A stretch of DNA of 64,000 bases from contig NZ_CP084268.1 of the NCBI RefSeq assembly GCF_022879595.1, forward strand, positions 405,501 through 469,500. The letters run 5' to 3'. Both the position numbers and the translations under genes were made by a program. The stretch's first letter is position 1. Each line of letters opens with the position of its first letter. Source of the DNA: Caballeronia sp. Lep1P3. GTDB lineage: Bacteria; Pseudomonadota; Gammaproteobacteria; Burkholderiales; Burkholderiaceae. This document shows, piece by piece, positions 26,658 to 34,545 of the stretch. The notes beneath the pieces are model-generated. The model was not told where the DNA came from and did no database searches. It saw only the letters and a list, made by a program, of their open reading frames with translations.

Positions 26658-27648
26658 AGAGAAAGCGCGCGGCAAGCGGCTCGATGACCTTGTCATACGA
26701 TGCTTCGAGAGAATCGAGACAATCGTTGCAAGGGTCCACGCGAGAGCGCATGCGCGCACGGGCGAGGCGGAACTGCATGACCATCGCTTCGCTGGCAATG
26801 GCTTGCGCGCTCGCCTGAATATCGCCGGGCACATCGATGCCGTGCGCGTTCAGCCACCCGAGATACTTCGACAGCAGTTCGAAATTAGAACCGAGCTGCC
26901 GCATGATGTTGAATGTATAGAGGTGGTAATACGCGACATCGCGTTCGAGCAGTGCACGCAAGTGCTCAGGAAATTCCGCGCGCCATTGCGATACTGGATT
27001 CACGGAAGGCCGATCGACGAGACGCAATTTGAGTAGTTCGATCGAGCGTTGCACGAGTGCATCGCCATCGAGCGGCGCGCGCGCACGCTTGACGAACTCC
27101 ACGTAAGGGAAGAGTGCATGCACGTCGCTGGCAAGATCCGGCATCAGGCGGAAGACACCTTCGTAGTCTTCGTTCGATAGCGAGAAATAGCCCGCGTTAT
27201 GGAAATACGTGATGCGCTTTTCCTTCGCATCGATCGAATCGATCGCGATGGTCGTCTTCGAATGCGTCTGACGGTAAGCGGTTGCGCGCGTATCCGGCAA
27301 ATAGAACGCGTCTACTTCAGCGACCACCACATGCCCGCGTTTCGTCTGCTCGCAAACATGCGCTTCGAGCGTGTCATAAATGGCCAACTCTTGCGCCTGC
27401 AAGCCATAAAGCCTGCCGATGTCATCGAGCGAAAACTTCGGGAACGTGAACTGGTCGCCCTCGAACGCTTGCGTTACCGTAAAGCCAAGCGCTGCATGCG
27501 GATCGCAGCCGAAGTGATGCAACAGCTCGATCCACAAGTCGACATAGCAGTTAGTCTCCAGCCAGACGCGCTCGCCGCGATGCAATGCATGGCGGCTCGC
27601 TTCGTCTTCCGTGCCGGTCAGCGCTACTTCGGGCGAGCGCGCGTTCAT
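26656..27648 (-). CDS. DUF1839 protein, possible BtrH-like aminoacyl transferase
   Basis: A 330-aa soluble protein of the DUF1839 family, typically found beside amino acid:[carrier protein] ligases. The N-terminal half has a Cys in WLETNCYVDLW (C34), then VAEVDAFYLPDT and a His in YRQTHSKTTIAI (H129) followed by TYFHNAGY. This spacing resembles the papain-like BtrH_N fold, where BtrH moves an acyl group from a carrier protein to an acceptor; that link is my inference. The ATG at 27648 overlaps the ligase stop (ATGA). Residues upstream of this Met in the same frame are not part of the gene. Confidence 0.7.
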   Translation of the reverse strand: MNARSPEVALTGTEDEASRHALHRGERVWLETNCYVDLWIELLHHFGCDPHAALGFTVTQAFEGDQFTFPKFSLDDIGRLYGLQAQELAIYDTLEAHVCEQTKRGHVVVAEVDAFYLPDTRATAYRQTHSKTTIAIDSIDAKEKRITYFHNAGYFSLSNEDYEGVFRLMPDLASDVHALFPYVEFVKRARAPLDGDALVQRSIELLKLRLVDRPSVNPVSQWRAEFPEHLRALLERDVAYYHLYTFNIMRQLGSNFELLSKYLGWLNAHGIDVPGDIQASAQAIASEAMVMQFRLARARMRSRVDPCNDCLDSLEASYDKVIEPLAARFL

Positions 27649-28712
27649 GCCTCTTTGCCCAGGTTCGCGAGGCCATCGGCGATGATCGGCGCAGCATTGC
27701 CCCACAACAGTTCGCGCACGGCGGCCGGCCACGCTCTCACGTCTAGGCCATGATGACGGAAGAGCCCAAGCGTCGTGCGCTCCATGCCAAAGCCCACGCA
27801 CGCGGTATGCGCAACGCTGTCGTCTGCCTGACGGATATTCCAGAGCTCGCCGAAGTGCTCCATGTGATAGTTGAACGACAGACACGCAGTCGGGCGGTCA
27901 GGCGTCGCAACCGGAACGAGCAATTCGAATTTCAATTCCTGTGCGCGCTGGCTATCCGCGACAATCTTGCCGCCGCGTCCAAAGAACGGATCGTTGGCGA
28001 GATCGATTTCGAATGGCAATTGCAACAGACGCACGAGGAGCGAGCCGCGGTCGATCCATTTCTGACGGAAGGCCATGACCTGTTCCGGGCTGCCTACACG
28101 AATATATTCGCGCATGCGGAACATCTGCATGCGGCCCGGATCGATGGACGGCTCATGACGGAAACAATAAGAGAACGCATCGAAAGTCGCGCCGTCCTTA
28201 GCGAGATTGCCGCGCTTCGCAACCAGCGGATAAATCGGATAGCATGCGGCCGGCGTCAGCACGAGGCGAGTCGGCTTTTGCTGATCCATCCATTCGTCGG
28301 AACGCTCTTCTTCTTCGCCGATATGAACGATTTTGTCGAGCGCTTCGAGCAAGCGATGATGTCCACGGTCGTTGCCCTGGAACGAGTGAATCGTACCCGC
28401 AAGATTCGGGAAACTCTTGAGGTATTCGCTGTCCTCGAAGTCGCGGCGACGCATGGCGGGCGGAAAGCGCAGCGCTTCTGCGTGCTGGTCCGCGCCGAGC
28501 AGCGTAATGGCCTGATTCAGGCGCTCGACGACATCTTCGAAGACTGCGCTACGGCCATAAAGCCCGTCTTCGCCGGTGTCGATCAGAATGCCCGCTTCCA
28601 TCAGGCGATCGCGCAAGGTCACGTCCGATTTGTCGTACGCGGCTTGCGTCGCTTGTCCTTGTGCTTGTTCTTCAGCCGGCATGATCGCGGCTTGTTCGGT
28701 CGGCATGTTCAT
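27645..28712 (-). CDS. Amino acid:[carrier protein] ligase (class II aaRS-like)
   Basis: A 355-aa relative of the catalytic core of atypical (methanogen-type) seryl-tRNA synthetases, lacking the tRNA-binding domain. Motif 2 is FRHEPSIDPGRMQMFRMRE (about 184-202) and motif 3 GFGMERTTLG (307-316). The three zinc ligands of the family are present: C157 (TPAACYPIY), E187 (FRHE) and C305 (HTACVGFG). Characterised homologues in Bradyrhizobium load glycine or alanine onto a dedicated carrier protein phosphopantetheine instead of tRNA. The ATG at 28712 is favoured over one at 28748, which lies inside the upstream gene. Confidence 0.85.
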   Translation of the reverse strand: MNMPTEQAAIMPAEEQAQGQATQAAYDKSDVTLRDRLMEAGILIDTGEDGLYGRSAVFEDVVERLNQAITLLGADQHAEALRFPPAMRRRDFEDSEYLKSFPNLAGTIHSFQGNDRGHHRLLEALDKIVHIGEEEERSDEWMDQQKPTRLVLTPAACYPIYPLVAKRGNLAKDGATFDAFSYCFRHEPSIDPGRMQMFRMREYIRVGSPEQVMAFRQKWIDRGSLLVRLLQLPFEIDLANDPFFGRGGKIVADSQRAQELKFELLVPVATPDRPTACLSFNYHMEHFGELWNIRQADDSVAHTACVGFGMERTTLGLFRHHGLDVRAWPAAVRELLWGNAAPIIADGLANLGKEA

Positions 28713-28716
28713 GTCT

Positions 28717-29982
28717 TTATAGGGTCCCCGTTGCGGCGCGCTGCGCAAGCAGCAGATTCGCCGTATTCAGTTCGATGCGGTCATTGCTGATCATGAGCGG
28801 TGCGGAATGCAGATCGCGCAGATGGCGCCCCACGCTAAAGGGCGTATCGTTTTTATAGCCCGCCATGCCGCATATCATCAGTGTCTCTTGCACGACTTGC
28901 AGCGCGGACTGCGAGATCGCGAGCTTGAGCATGTTCAGGTCCGATGCGATTCCGATGGATGCGGTAAGCGGCGCATCGATGTCCTCTGCATGATTTGCCT
29001 GGCGCGCAATGCGTTCGCGCTGTGCTGCTTCGACGCCTGCAAGCGATTCACGCAGGCGTGCCTGCATCATCTTGACGAGCGTGACTGCCTGCGCAAGGCG
29101 CGATGCCGATGGCGGCAACGCGCCGGGCTTGCCGCGCGCCTGATTGCGAAAGAACTGATGCGCGCGATTCACCGCGTCCGATGCAATGCCGATCCACACC
29201 GCAGACCACAGCGTATGCGACACGGGCAGCATGCTTTCATCGGCGATCTTCGAGAACGGCACCGGAAGAATCTGCTCTGCCGTGCCGCTTGCAATCAGTC
29301 GATGTCCTTCGCTGCACGTACCGCGCATGCCGAGCGTGTCCCATGTGCCGCGTTGTTCGAGCGTGCACGTCTCGCGCGGTGCCACGATGAGTACTTGATC
29401 CGAAGGCGGCGCATCCGGATGACGTCGTGCCGTCACGAGAATGCAGTCCGAGTGCTTGCCGTATGAGATCGTTGGCGCGAGCTTCTCGATGGTGAAAGCG
29501 CCATCGACGAGATCCACCGCGCATGCGCTCGTTCGCATGTTGCCGCCGATGGTCTCCTCCGATGTCGCCGATGCGAGCAGCAGCTGCTCGTTCACCATGC
29601 GCGCGAGGAAATCTCTCTGCCACTGCACGTTCGCGCCATGATCGACGATGCAGATCACCTGGCTCTGATGCATGGCATAGATCATTGCCGACGATGCGCA
29701 GCCTTGAGCGAGCGTTTCGCACAAGCGCGCGACGCCGGAGAGCGCAAGCCCATCGCCGCCATGAATCGCCGGGACCATCGCGGAGAAGAGCCGCTCTTCG
29801 CGCATGGCCGCGACTGCCTCAGCGGGAAAGCGCGCTTCCTTGTCGACTGTATTCGCATATTTGGCCGCGATGGCGGCCACGCGCTGTGCCGCTTCGAGCA
29901 GTTCGCTTTCGCTGCGCGGCGCGGCGCTGCGATCGATCTGCGCCAGTTGCGATGCTTCGAGTTCGTGCGTGGCGGCGTTCAT
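28717..29982 (-). CDS. Acyl-CoA dehydrogenase-family flavoprotein
   Basis: A 421-aa protein with the acyl-CoA dehydrogenase fold: N-terminal helices (about 25-140), a middle beta domain containing LLASATSEETIGGN and WDTLGMRGTCSEG (FAD-binding pattern), and a C-terminal four-helix domain ending RDLHSAPLMISNDRIELNTA. In this cluster it probably acts on an aminoacyl or acyl group held on the carrier protein rather than on a CoA ester. Its ATG overlaps the carrier-protein stop (ATGA) and its stop lies 4 bp before the ligase start, so the three are one operon. Confidence 0.82.
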   Translation of the reverse strand: MNAATHELEASQLAQIDRSAAPRSESELLEAAQRVAAIAAKYANTVDKEARFPAEAVAAMREERLFSAMVPAIHGGDGLALSGVARLCETLAQGCASSAMIYAMHQSQVICIVDHGANVQWQRDFLARMVNEQLLLASATSEETIGGNMRTSACAVDLVDGAFTIEKLAPTISYGKHSDCILVTARRHPDAPPSDQVLIVAPRETCTLEQRGTWDTLGMRGTCSEGHRLIASGTAEQILPVPFSKIADESMLPVSHTLWSAVWIGIASDAVNRAHQFFRNQARGKPGALPPSASRLAQAVTLVKMMQARLRESLAGVEAAQRERIARQANHAEDIDAPLTASIGIASDLNMLKLAISQSALQVVQETLMICGMAGYKNDTPFSVGRHLRDLHSAPLMISNDRIELNTANLLLAQRAATGTL

Positions 29983-30230
29983 GCGGCCGCCTGCGAACGA
30001 CGCAGTTCATCGACGGCGGCGGCGAGCGAATCTACGCTCGAGAAGAGCCGGCGCGTGAGCATGTGATCCGGAATCTCGACACCGAACTCGTCTTCGATCG
30101 CGAGCATGACGTGAACCGTGGCAAGCGAAGAAAGCCCAGCGGCGTAAAGATCATCGCTGTCGGAGAGAGTATCGATGGGAACATCGAGGCGTGCGGATTC
30201 GGATAGGATGCGGCGCAATTCAGTTTTCAT
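29979..30230 (-). CDS. Acyl/aminoacyl carrier protein
   Basis: An 83-aa acidic four-helix carrier protein. The phosphopantetheine attachment site is S35 in LYAAGLSSLATV; the usual Asp before it is Ser here (SSL rather than DSL), a form seen in carrier proteins served by aaRS-like ligases. The AIEDEFGVEIPDHML segment is the recognition helix II-III region. The Met at 30230 is favoured over one at 30275 since family proteins begin at this position. It is the first gene of the island and is translationally coupled to the flavoprotein. Confidence 0.85.
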   Translation of the reverse strand: MKTELRRILSESARLDVPIDTLSDSDDLYAAGLSSLATVHVMLAIEDEFGVEIPDHMLTRRLFSSVDSLAAAVDELRRSQAAA

Positions 30231-30881
30231 TGTGTCTGGTTTCCCTTGTACCTGGCCAACGGTGCATCCGGCCAAATGCGCTTAAAGCGGGTCTCCCCTT
30301 TAAGAGCGCCTTTAACATTTATTTAGGCCGGCGCTACGGGCGGTGGTGATCTCGCTCGATGAACCGATTTCCTCAAAGAGCCCTCGCACGCACCGTCGAG
30401 GTTTGTTTGATCGTATTTAACGAATTCCGGGGGGCTGTCGTCCGTGCGATGGCGCACGATGGTCAGTCATGAGCGTGTCGATAGGGCGGTAGCGCCACGC
30501 TTGAAGCGGCGAGTTTCTTCACGCTGACGCCTGTCAATGCGCGTCTCGTTTTGTTATGTCACGAGCCGCTTGATGCAGCCATTGCTTTGAGCCGTTGAAA
30601 GCCGAATGAAATGACGCCAATCCAAGCCGGTCACGACTCTGTCCTTATTTGCATTCCAGCGTTAATGGTGTTCGTCGATCTTGTCGACGCAAAGAGGGCG
30701 TCAGTGGCGAAAACTACGCACGTCGCGACGACGAGCACGAAACCTGCTAACAGGCTTGCGCGTCCGATGTGTCGGCGGATCGCATTCTGCGTCCTGCGTG
30801 CGGCATGCTGAATGCAAAACGCAAAATGGCCGCGCGCATGCAGTTCGCACATTCCAAATCTTCAATGACGGAGGGAGCAAG
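30231..30881. other. Long intergenic region (651 bp), promoter of carrier-protein island
   Basis: No convincing gene lies here. The left part holds the probable minus-strand promoter of the carrier-protein operon, including TTTAAG/CTTTAA words around 30295-30320. The right part carries a GCATGC-family repeat (30782-30830) before the next gene. A 73-aa minus-strand ORF with one hydrophobic stretch exists but is not well supported. Confidence 0.4.
30782..30830. repeat. GCATGC/TGCAAAA repeat cluster
   Basis: GCATTCTGCG, GGCATGCTGAATGC and two GCAAAA words follow each other just upstream of the small exported protein gene. Confidence 0.5.
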
Positions 30882-31127
30882 ATGAAAACGAACAAGCTCG
30901 CAGTGTTGGTCGCGTTGACGACCGGCGTAACGCTTGCGTCGGGCGCCGCCATGGCGCAAGCCGGCGGGAACGGTAACGGGGGCAACGGCGGCGGGAACGC
31001 GCATGGCGCTGCAACCGCCGCGCCGACGGCGGGCGGCGACAACACGTCCGTCCCGGGCAGCACGCGCAAGGGCTTCCACTTCAAGCATAAGAAGAAAGCC
31101 AAGCCGGCCGACACGACGGCCCAGTAA
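30882..31127 (+). CDS. Small exported Gly-rich, Lys-rich protein (81 aa)
   Basis: An 81-aa protein of unknown function. Residues 1-26 form a clear Sec signal peptide (MKTNKLAVLVALTTG..., cleavage after AMAQA). The mature part begins with a run of Gly/Asn (GGNGNGGNGGGNAHG), then a Thr/Ala/Pro region, and ends in a basic HFKHKKKAKP tail. GGAGGGAG lies upstream of the ATG. Low-complexity exported proteins of this sort are common in Burkholderiaceae but lack assigned function. Confidence 0.6.
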   Translation: MKTNKLAVLVALTTGVTLASGAAMAQAGGNGNGGNGGGNAHGAATAAPTAGGDNTSVPGSTRKGFHFKHKKKAKPADTTAQ

Positions 31128-31151
31128 GCGGCTTCGTCCGATGCGCGGCCT

Positions 31152-31586
31152 TCAGGCGGCCGCGCTTTCCACGTCGATGTCGTCTGTGCCTAGACGCGAA
31201 AAGATGTCGCAGACGGCGCGCATCTCGGCCTCGTCGCGAATGCTGACGACCACTCGCGTGATGCTGGCAAGACCGCCTTGCGCGCCATCGTCGACGGGCC
31301 GGTGATGGAAGTCGGGGAGAATGTCGTTGCTCGGCGATTCCGAATCGTCCGCAGCACCAAAAAGCGGACCGCTCGCACCGAAGTACTCGGCATAACCCGC
31401 GTGTTCCGCAGTGATCCATTGCGTGGGCGAACTCGCGCTGAGCGCGATGGACATCTGAATGTCGTCGAAGCCGCTTGCGCTCGCGACGCGAATGCGGTCG
31501 ACGGCAATGCCTTCCGCCCGCAGGTCTTCAAGCGCTTCATCCAGTTTGCGTGAGCCGCAAAACGCCCCGGTTACTTCTCGCATCAT
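31152..31586 (-). CDS. Hypothetical soluble protein (144 aa)
   Basis: I cannot assign a family with confidence. The N terminus TGAFCGSRKLDEALEDLRAEGI resembles the start of general-stress (heat-induced YflT/GS17M-like) domains, in which a regulatory beta-alpha fold begins this way; the C terminus ITRVVVSIRDEAEMRAVCDIFSRLGTDDI repeats that pattern. AAGGAG lies 8 nt before the first of two adjacent ATGs. It is convergent with the small exported protein. Confidence 0.55.
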   Translation of the reverse strand: MMREVTGAFCGSRKLDEALEDLRAEGIAVDRIRVASASGFDDIQMSIALSASSPTQWITAEHAGYAEYFGASGPLFGAADDSESPSNDILPDFHHRPVDDGAQGGLASITRVVVSIRDEAEMRAVCDIFSRLGTDDIDVESAAA

Positions 31587-32092
31587 TGCTCGTCTCCTTA
31601 CCTGCTTCTACAACTGCTTTTACGTATTGCCGCGTCCTTGCGCCGAACGGCAAGAAAAAGCGCGTGCTGAGTGCCTGCTGTCATGCGGCCAATGGAGAAA
31701 GCGCGCACGCGAAACTTCACGCGAAGAACGCGCTGAAGAATGCGCTGGAAAATGACAGCCGGAATCCGCGATGTACGAAAGCTCGCGCGTGCGCGAAAAG
31801 TTGGCGACTCCAGCGGATGCGGACATGGGATTCGCGAGCCTGTGAAAAGTGAACGATGAATGCCCTGCGGCCGGAACGGGACCGGGCGGCGTTCACTTCA
31901 TGCGGTCCGTGAACTTTACGCCGCAACGAACGGCATTTCAACGGAATGATTTGGCGACGGATCACTGAATAATGAATGCAAAATGCCGCGGAGGGTAAGC
32001 CAGACGCGCGAGCAGCGTCGGCTGCGATAGTCGTCGTACAAGCTGGCGCGCGCCCTATAATGGGCCATCAGCATCCACCGATTGGTCCGTCA
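31587..32092. other. Intergenic region (506 bp) upstream of GntR gene
   Basis: No gene is supported between the hypothetical protein start and the GntR start. The right part holds a TGAATGCAAAATGCC repeat word (31973-31987) and a TATAAT box at 32056-32061. Confidence 0.45.
32056..32061 (+). promoter_or_regulatory. -10 box TATAAT flanked by GCCC/GGGC
   Basis: A perfect TATAAT lies 31 bp before the chosen GntR start and is flanked by GCCC and GGGC arms, so a regulator bound to the dyad would cover the -10 element. No good -35 was found, which may mean an activator is needed. Confidence 0.45.
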
Positions 32093-32848
32093 ATGTCTCC
32101 TGCACCCGCAACCGGCGCGCTTCGCCGATCCCGCAATCTCACCGAGGAAGTCGTCGCCGAACTTTCCGAGCGCATCCGCAGCGGGGCGCTTCAGCCGGGC
32201 GACAAGCTGCCGACCGAATCGGAAATCATGGCGCAACTGGGCGTGAGCCGGACGGTCGTGCGCGAGTCGATCTCGCGTCTGCAGGCGGCGCGGCTGGTCC
32301 AGACGCGGCACGGCATCGGGACATTCGTGCTGGAAGCGGGCGACCAGGATCGTTTCCAGATCGAGGCCGCGGGCGACCTCACTGTGCGCGACGTCATGGC
32401 GATCCTCGAATTGCGCATCAGCCTGGAAGCGGAGGCGGCGGGGTTGGCCGCGATGCGCCGAACCGACGACAACCTCGCGCAGATGCGCCGCGCGCTCGAT
32501 GAATTCGAGCGGCACATTGCGCAGGGCACGGGAAACGCCGTCGCCGCGGACGTGGCTTTCCATCTCGAACTCGCGAAAGCCACGGGCAACCGCTATTTCC
32601 ACAGCATCTTGAGCCAGCTCGGCAACACCATCATTCCGCGCACGCGCGTCAATTCGGCGGCGCTTGCGCACAACGATCCGGGCAGCTATCTGGACCGCGT
32701 GAATCGCGAACACGAAGACATCTACGACGCCATCGAGCGCCGCGATCCCGAAGCGGCGCGTGCCGCCATGCGAATGCATCTGTCGAATAGCCGCGAACGT
32801 CTGCGGCGGGCGCACGAGTCGCCGGCGAAGACATCCGATACCGAATGA
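32093..32848 (+). CDS. FadR-type GntR transcriptional regulator
   Basis: A 251-aa GntR/FCD regulator: winged HTH (EVVAELSERIRSGALQPGDK and LPTESEIMAQLGVSRTVVRE, residues about 17-55) and the FCD domain with DVAFHLELAKATGN and NREHEDIYDAI, the His/Asp ligand-binding sites. The start at 32093 is chosen because it lies just after the TATAAT at 32056; an in-frame ATG at 32060 overlaps that promoter. No adjacent catabolic gene is obvious, so the target is unclear, though the closest same-strand gene is 33009. Confidence 0.83.
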   Translation: MSPAPATGALRRSRNLTEEVVAELSERIRSGALQPGDKLPTESEIMAQLGVSRTVVRESISRLQAARLVQTRHGIGTFVLEAGDQDRFQIEAAGDLTVRDVMAILELRISLEAEAAGLAAMRRTDDNLAQMRRALDEFERHIAQGTGNAVAADVAFHLELAKATGNRYFHSILSQLGNTIIPRTRVNSAALAHNDPGSYLDRVNREHEDIYDAIERRDPEAARAAMRMHLSNSRERLRRAHESPAKTSDTE

Positions 32849-32932
32849 GCAATCGGCAAAAGTCGAACCGTCGAACCGCAGAATCGTAAGGCGGGTCCGG
32901 GACTTGTAAGGCGAGGAGCTTGCTACTCAACT

Positions 32933-32979
32933 GGCATTGTGCATGCGGCGTGCTGCATGCAAGATGCATAACGCAATCC
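32933..32979. repeat. GCATGC repeat cluster
   Basis: GGCATTGTGCATGCGGCG is followed by TGCTGCATGCAAGATGC, another two-core member of the intergenic family, upstream of the 33009 gene. Confidence 0.6.
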
Positions 32980-33008
32980 TCTTCACGAACTGTCCAAGGA
33001 GAACCCGG

Positions 33009-33554
33009 ATGCACTGGATCGATCCCGACTGCCTGCCGGAAACGCGCGGCACGGTCACCCGATTTCTGCTCAACCCGCATGGCGAGCTGGACGGTTTGGT
33101 CCTCGATCAATCGCGGCAAGTGCATTTCCCGCCGCACTTGTCGAAGCAGGTGGCGCGGCGCGTGGCTATCGGCGATCCGGTGACGGTGCGCGGCGTGAAG
33201 CCTCGCGGCGTCGACATGATCGCCGCCGTCGCGTTGACGCCGAAGGACGGCCGCGTGATCGTCGATAACGGTCCCGAGCACGACGAGAGGCATCGCAAGG
33301 CGGAAGTCGAGCGGCGCCCGATGGAGGCGTTCGGCGAAGTGCAATTGTCGCTCCATGGCCCGAAGGGCGAACTGCGCGGCGCGTTACTCGACGATGGCAC
33401 GTCCCTGCGCATGCCGCCGCATGCGGCCGAGGCGTTGTCGGAATATCTCGCGCCTGGCGCCCATGTGCATGCGTGGGGCCAAGGCGTGAAGAATCGGCTC
33501 GGGCGGAGCATCGAAGTGGACGAGATCGCGCATCTCGTCGACGAAGAGGAATAG
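33009..33554 (+). CDS. Hypothetical soluble protein with two similar halves (181 aa)
   Basis: Family not recognised. The start follows CAAGGAGAACCCGG. The protein seems to hold two similar halves: residues about 14-75 (GTVTRFLLNPHGELDGLVLDQSRQVHFPPHLSKQVARRVAIGDPVTVRGV) and about 107-175 (GEVQLSLHGPKGELRGALLDDGTSLRMPPHAAEALSEYLAPGAHVHAWGQ), each with a Leu/Gly-rich strand pattern and a PPH motif, as in an OB-fold-like duplication. It could bind nucleic acid or ligand; this is inference. Ends 20 bp before the protease-like gene. Confidence 0.55.
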   Translation: MHWIDPDCLPETRGTVTRFLLNPHGELDGLVLDQSRQVHFPPHLSKQVARRVAIGDPVTVRGVKPRGVDMIAAVALTPKDGRVIVDNGPEHDERHRKAEVERRPMEAFGEVQLSLHGPKGELRGALLDDGTSLRMPPHAAEALSEYLAPGAHVHAWGQGVKNRLGRSIEVDEIAHLVDEEE

Positions 33555-34261
33555 GCCCAATAGTCCAATATGCTCGACTCGCCGGCGAGGGCCGCATCGC
33601 GCGATCGCACACGAACCCGCCGGCATACCGCGTTCTGTGGATTGAATTCATAACGCTGTATGCCGCCGTCCCGATGATCGTTCTCTGGACGGGGCAGACG
33701 CTCGTCATGGCCGTGGCGTTATGGCTCGGCGCGTTCGGCGTACACATGTTTGTCAATCGGCGGCAGCATGATTTTGCATGCATAGAGCACTGGCGCTGGC
33801 CTGCGTTGAGGGCGGGCGCGCCGCGTGTGCTGCTGCGTTTCGCGATGCTGGGAACGCTCGTCGCCGTGGCGGTTTGGCGCATCGAGCCGGAGTCGTTCCT
33901 GGCGCTTCCGCGCGAGAAACCGGCGCTCTGGCTGCTGATCGTCGTGCTTTATCCCGCGCTCTCCGTCTGGCCGCAAGAACTGCTGTACCGCAGCTTCCTG
34001 TTTCACCGATACCGCGCGCTCTTCGGCGACCGATGCGGCTATGTGGTGACTTCCGCGCTCGCCTTCGGCTACGCGCATCTGATCTTCCTGAACTGGGTCG
34101 CGCCGGCGATGACGGTGTTCGGCGGCGCGCTCTTCGCGCTCGGTTATAGAAAGCACCGGTCGCTCGCGTTGAGCTGCATCGAGCACGCGCTCTATGGCTG
34201 GCTTGTTTTCACCGTCGGGCTCGATCGCTACTTTCTCGCGGGCGCCGCCTGGGGGCACTGA
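33473..34261 (+). CDS. CPBP (CAAX-like) intramembrane protease family protein
   Basis: A membrane protein with about six to seven hydrophobic segments and CPBP signatures: PQELLYRSFLFHRY (first motif, where the usual EExxxR reads QExxxR), FGYAHL (second, His) and SCIEHALYGWL (third, His). The first Glu is replaced, so protease activity is uncertain. The only standard in-frame start before the conserved part is GTG at 33473, which overlaps the previous gene by 82 bp; the first ~50 residues do not look like this family, so the start may be wrong. Confidence 0.6.
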   Translation: MGPRREESARAEHRSGRDRASRRRRGIGPIVQYARLAGEGRIARSHTNPPAYRVLWIEFITLYAAVPMIVLWTGQTLVMAVALWLGAFGVHMFVNRRQHDFACIEHWRWPALRAGAPRVLLRFAMLGTLVAVAVWRIEPESFLALPREKPALWLLIVVLYPALSVWPQELLYRSFLFHRYRALFGDRCGYVVTSALAFGYAHLIFLNWVAPAMTVFGGALFALGYRKHRSLALSCIEHALYGWLVFTVGLDRYFLAGAAWGH

Positions 34262-34271
34262 GGCGCGTAAC

Positions 34272-34310
34272 GCAAAAGCGTGCATTGGAATGCAGCATGC
34301 TAAATGCACG
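34272..34310. repeat. GCATGC repeat
   Basis: GCAAAAGCGTGCATTGGAAT then GCAGCATGCTAAATGCACG lies between the protease-like gene and the small acidic protein. Confidence 0.55.
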
Positions 34311-34337
34311 AGGTCATATCACAGAACGAGGCACGAC

Positions 34338-34535
34338 ATGTCCGACTCGAACGCCGAACCGAAAGCCGATCCGTCGAATCAACCCGTTGCACCGCCGGCC
34401 ACGAAGCCCGGCCCGACGCCGGGAACGCCGCCTGACCTGAACCCGATCGGTCCGGGCGCGTCGCCGGGAGAGGAACATGAACTCGGCGCATCGGAGACGG
34501 GAGTCGCGCCGGATGCGCCGCACGGCGCGCCGTGA
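34338..34535 (+). CDS. Small Pro/Gly-rich hypothetical protein (65 aa)
   Basis: A low-complexity 65-aa protein rich in Pro, Gly and Glu (SNQPVAPPATKPGPTPG; PPDLNPIGPGASPGEEHELG), likely disordered. ACGAGGCACGAC precedes the ATG. No signal peptide or known domain. It converges on the YbfB-type MFS gene 10 bp away. It could be a chance reading frame in GC-rich DNA, though the start context is good. Confidence 0.45.
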   Translation: MSDSNAEPKADPSNQPVAPPATKPGPTPGTPPDLNPIGPGASPGEEHELGASETGVAPDAPHGAP

Positions 34536-34545
34536 GTCGTCGCCA

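Noticed and set aside
27645..28712. Seryl-tRNA synthetase
   Set aside because: The catalytic core is similar, but at 355 aa it lacks a tRNA-binding domain and is cotranscribed with a carrier protein.
30631..30852. 73-aa minus-strand ORF with one hydrophobic stretch (ASLLAGFVLVVATCVVFATD)
   Set aside because: It could be a small membrane protein, but it has no clear RBS, its N-terminal third is encoded by the GCATGC-family repeat, and no family is recognised.
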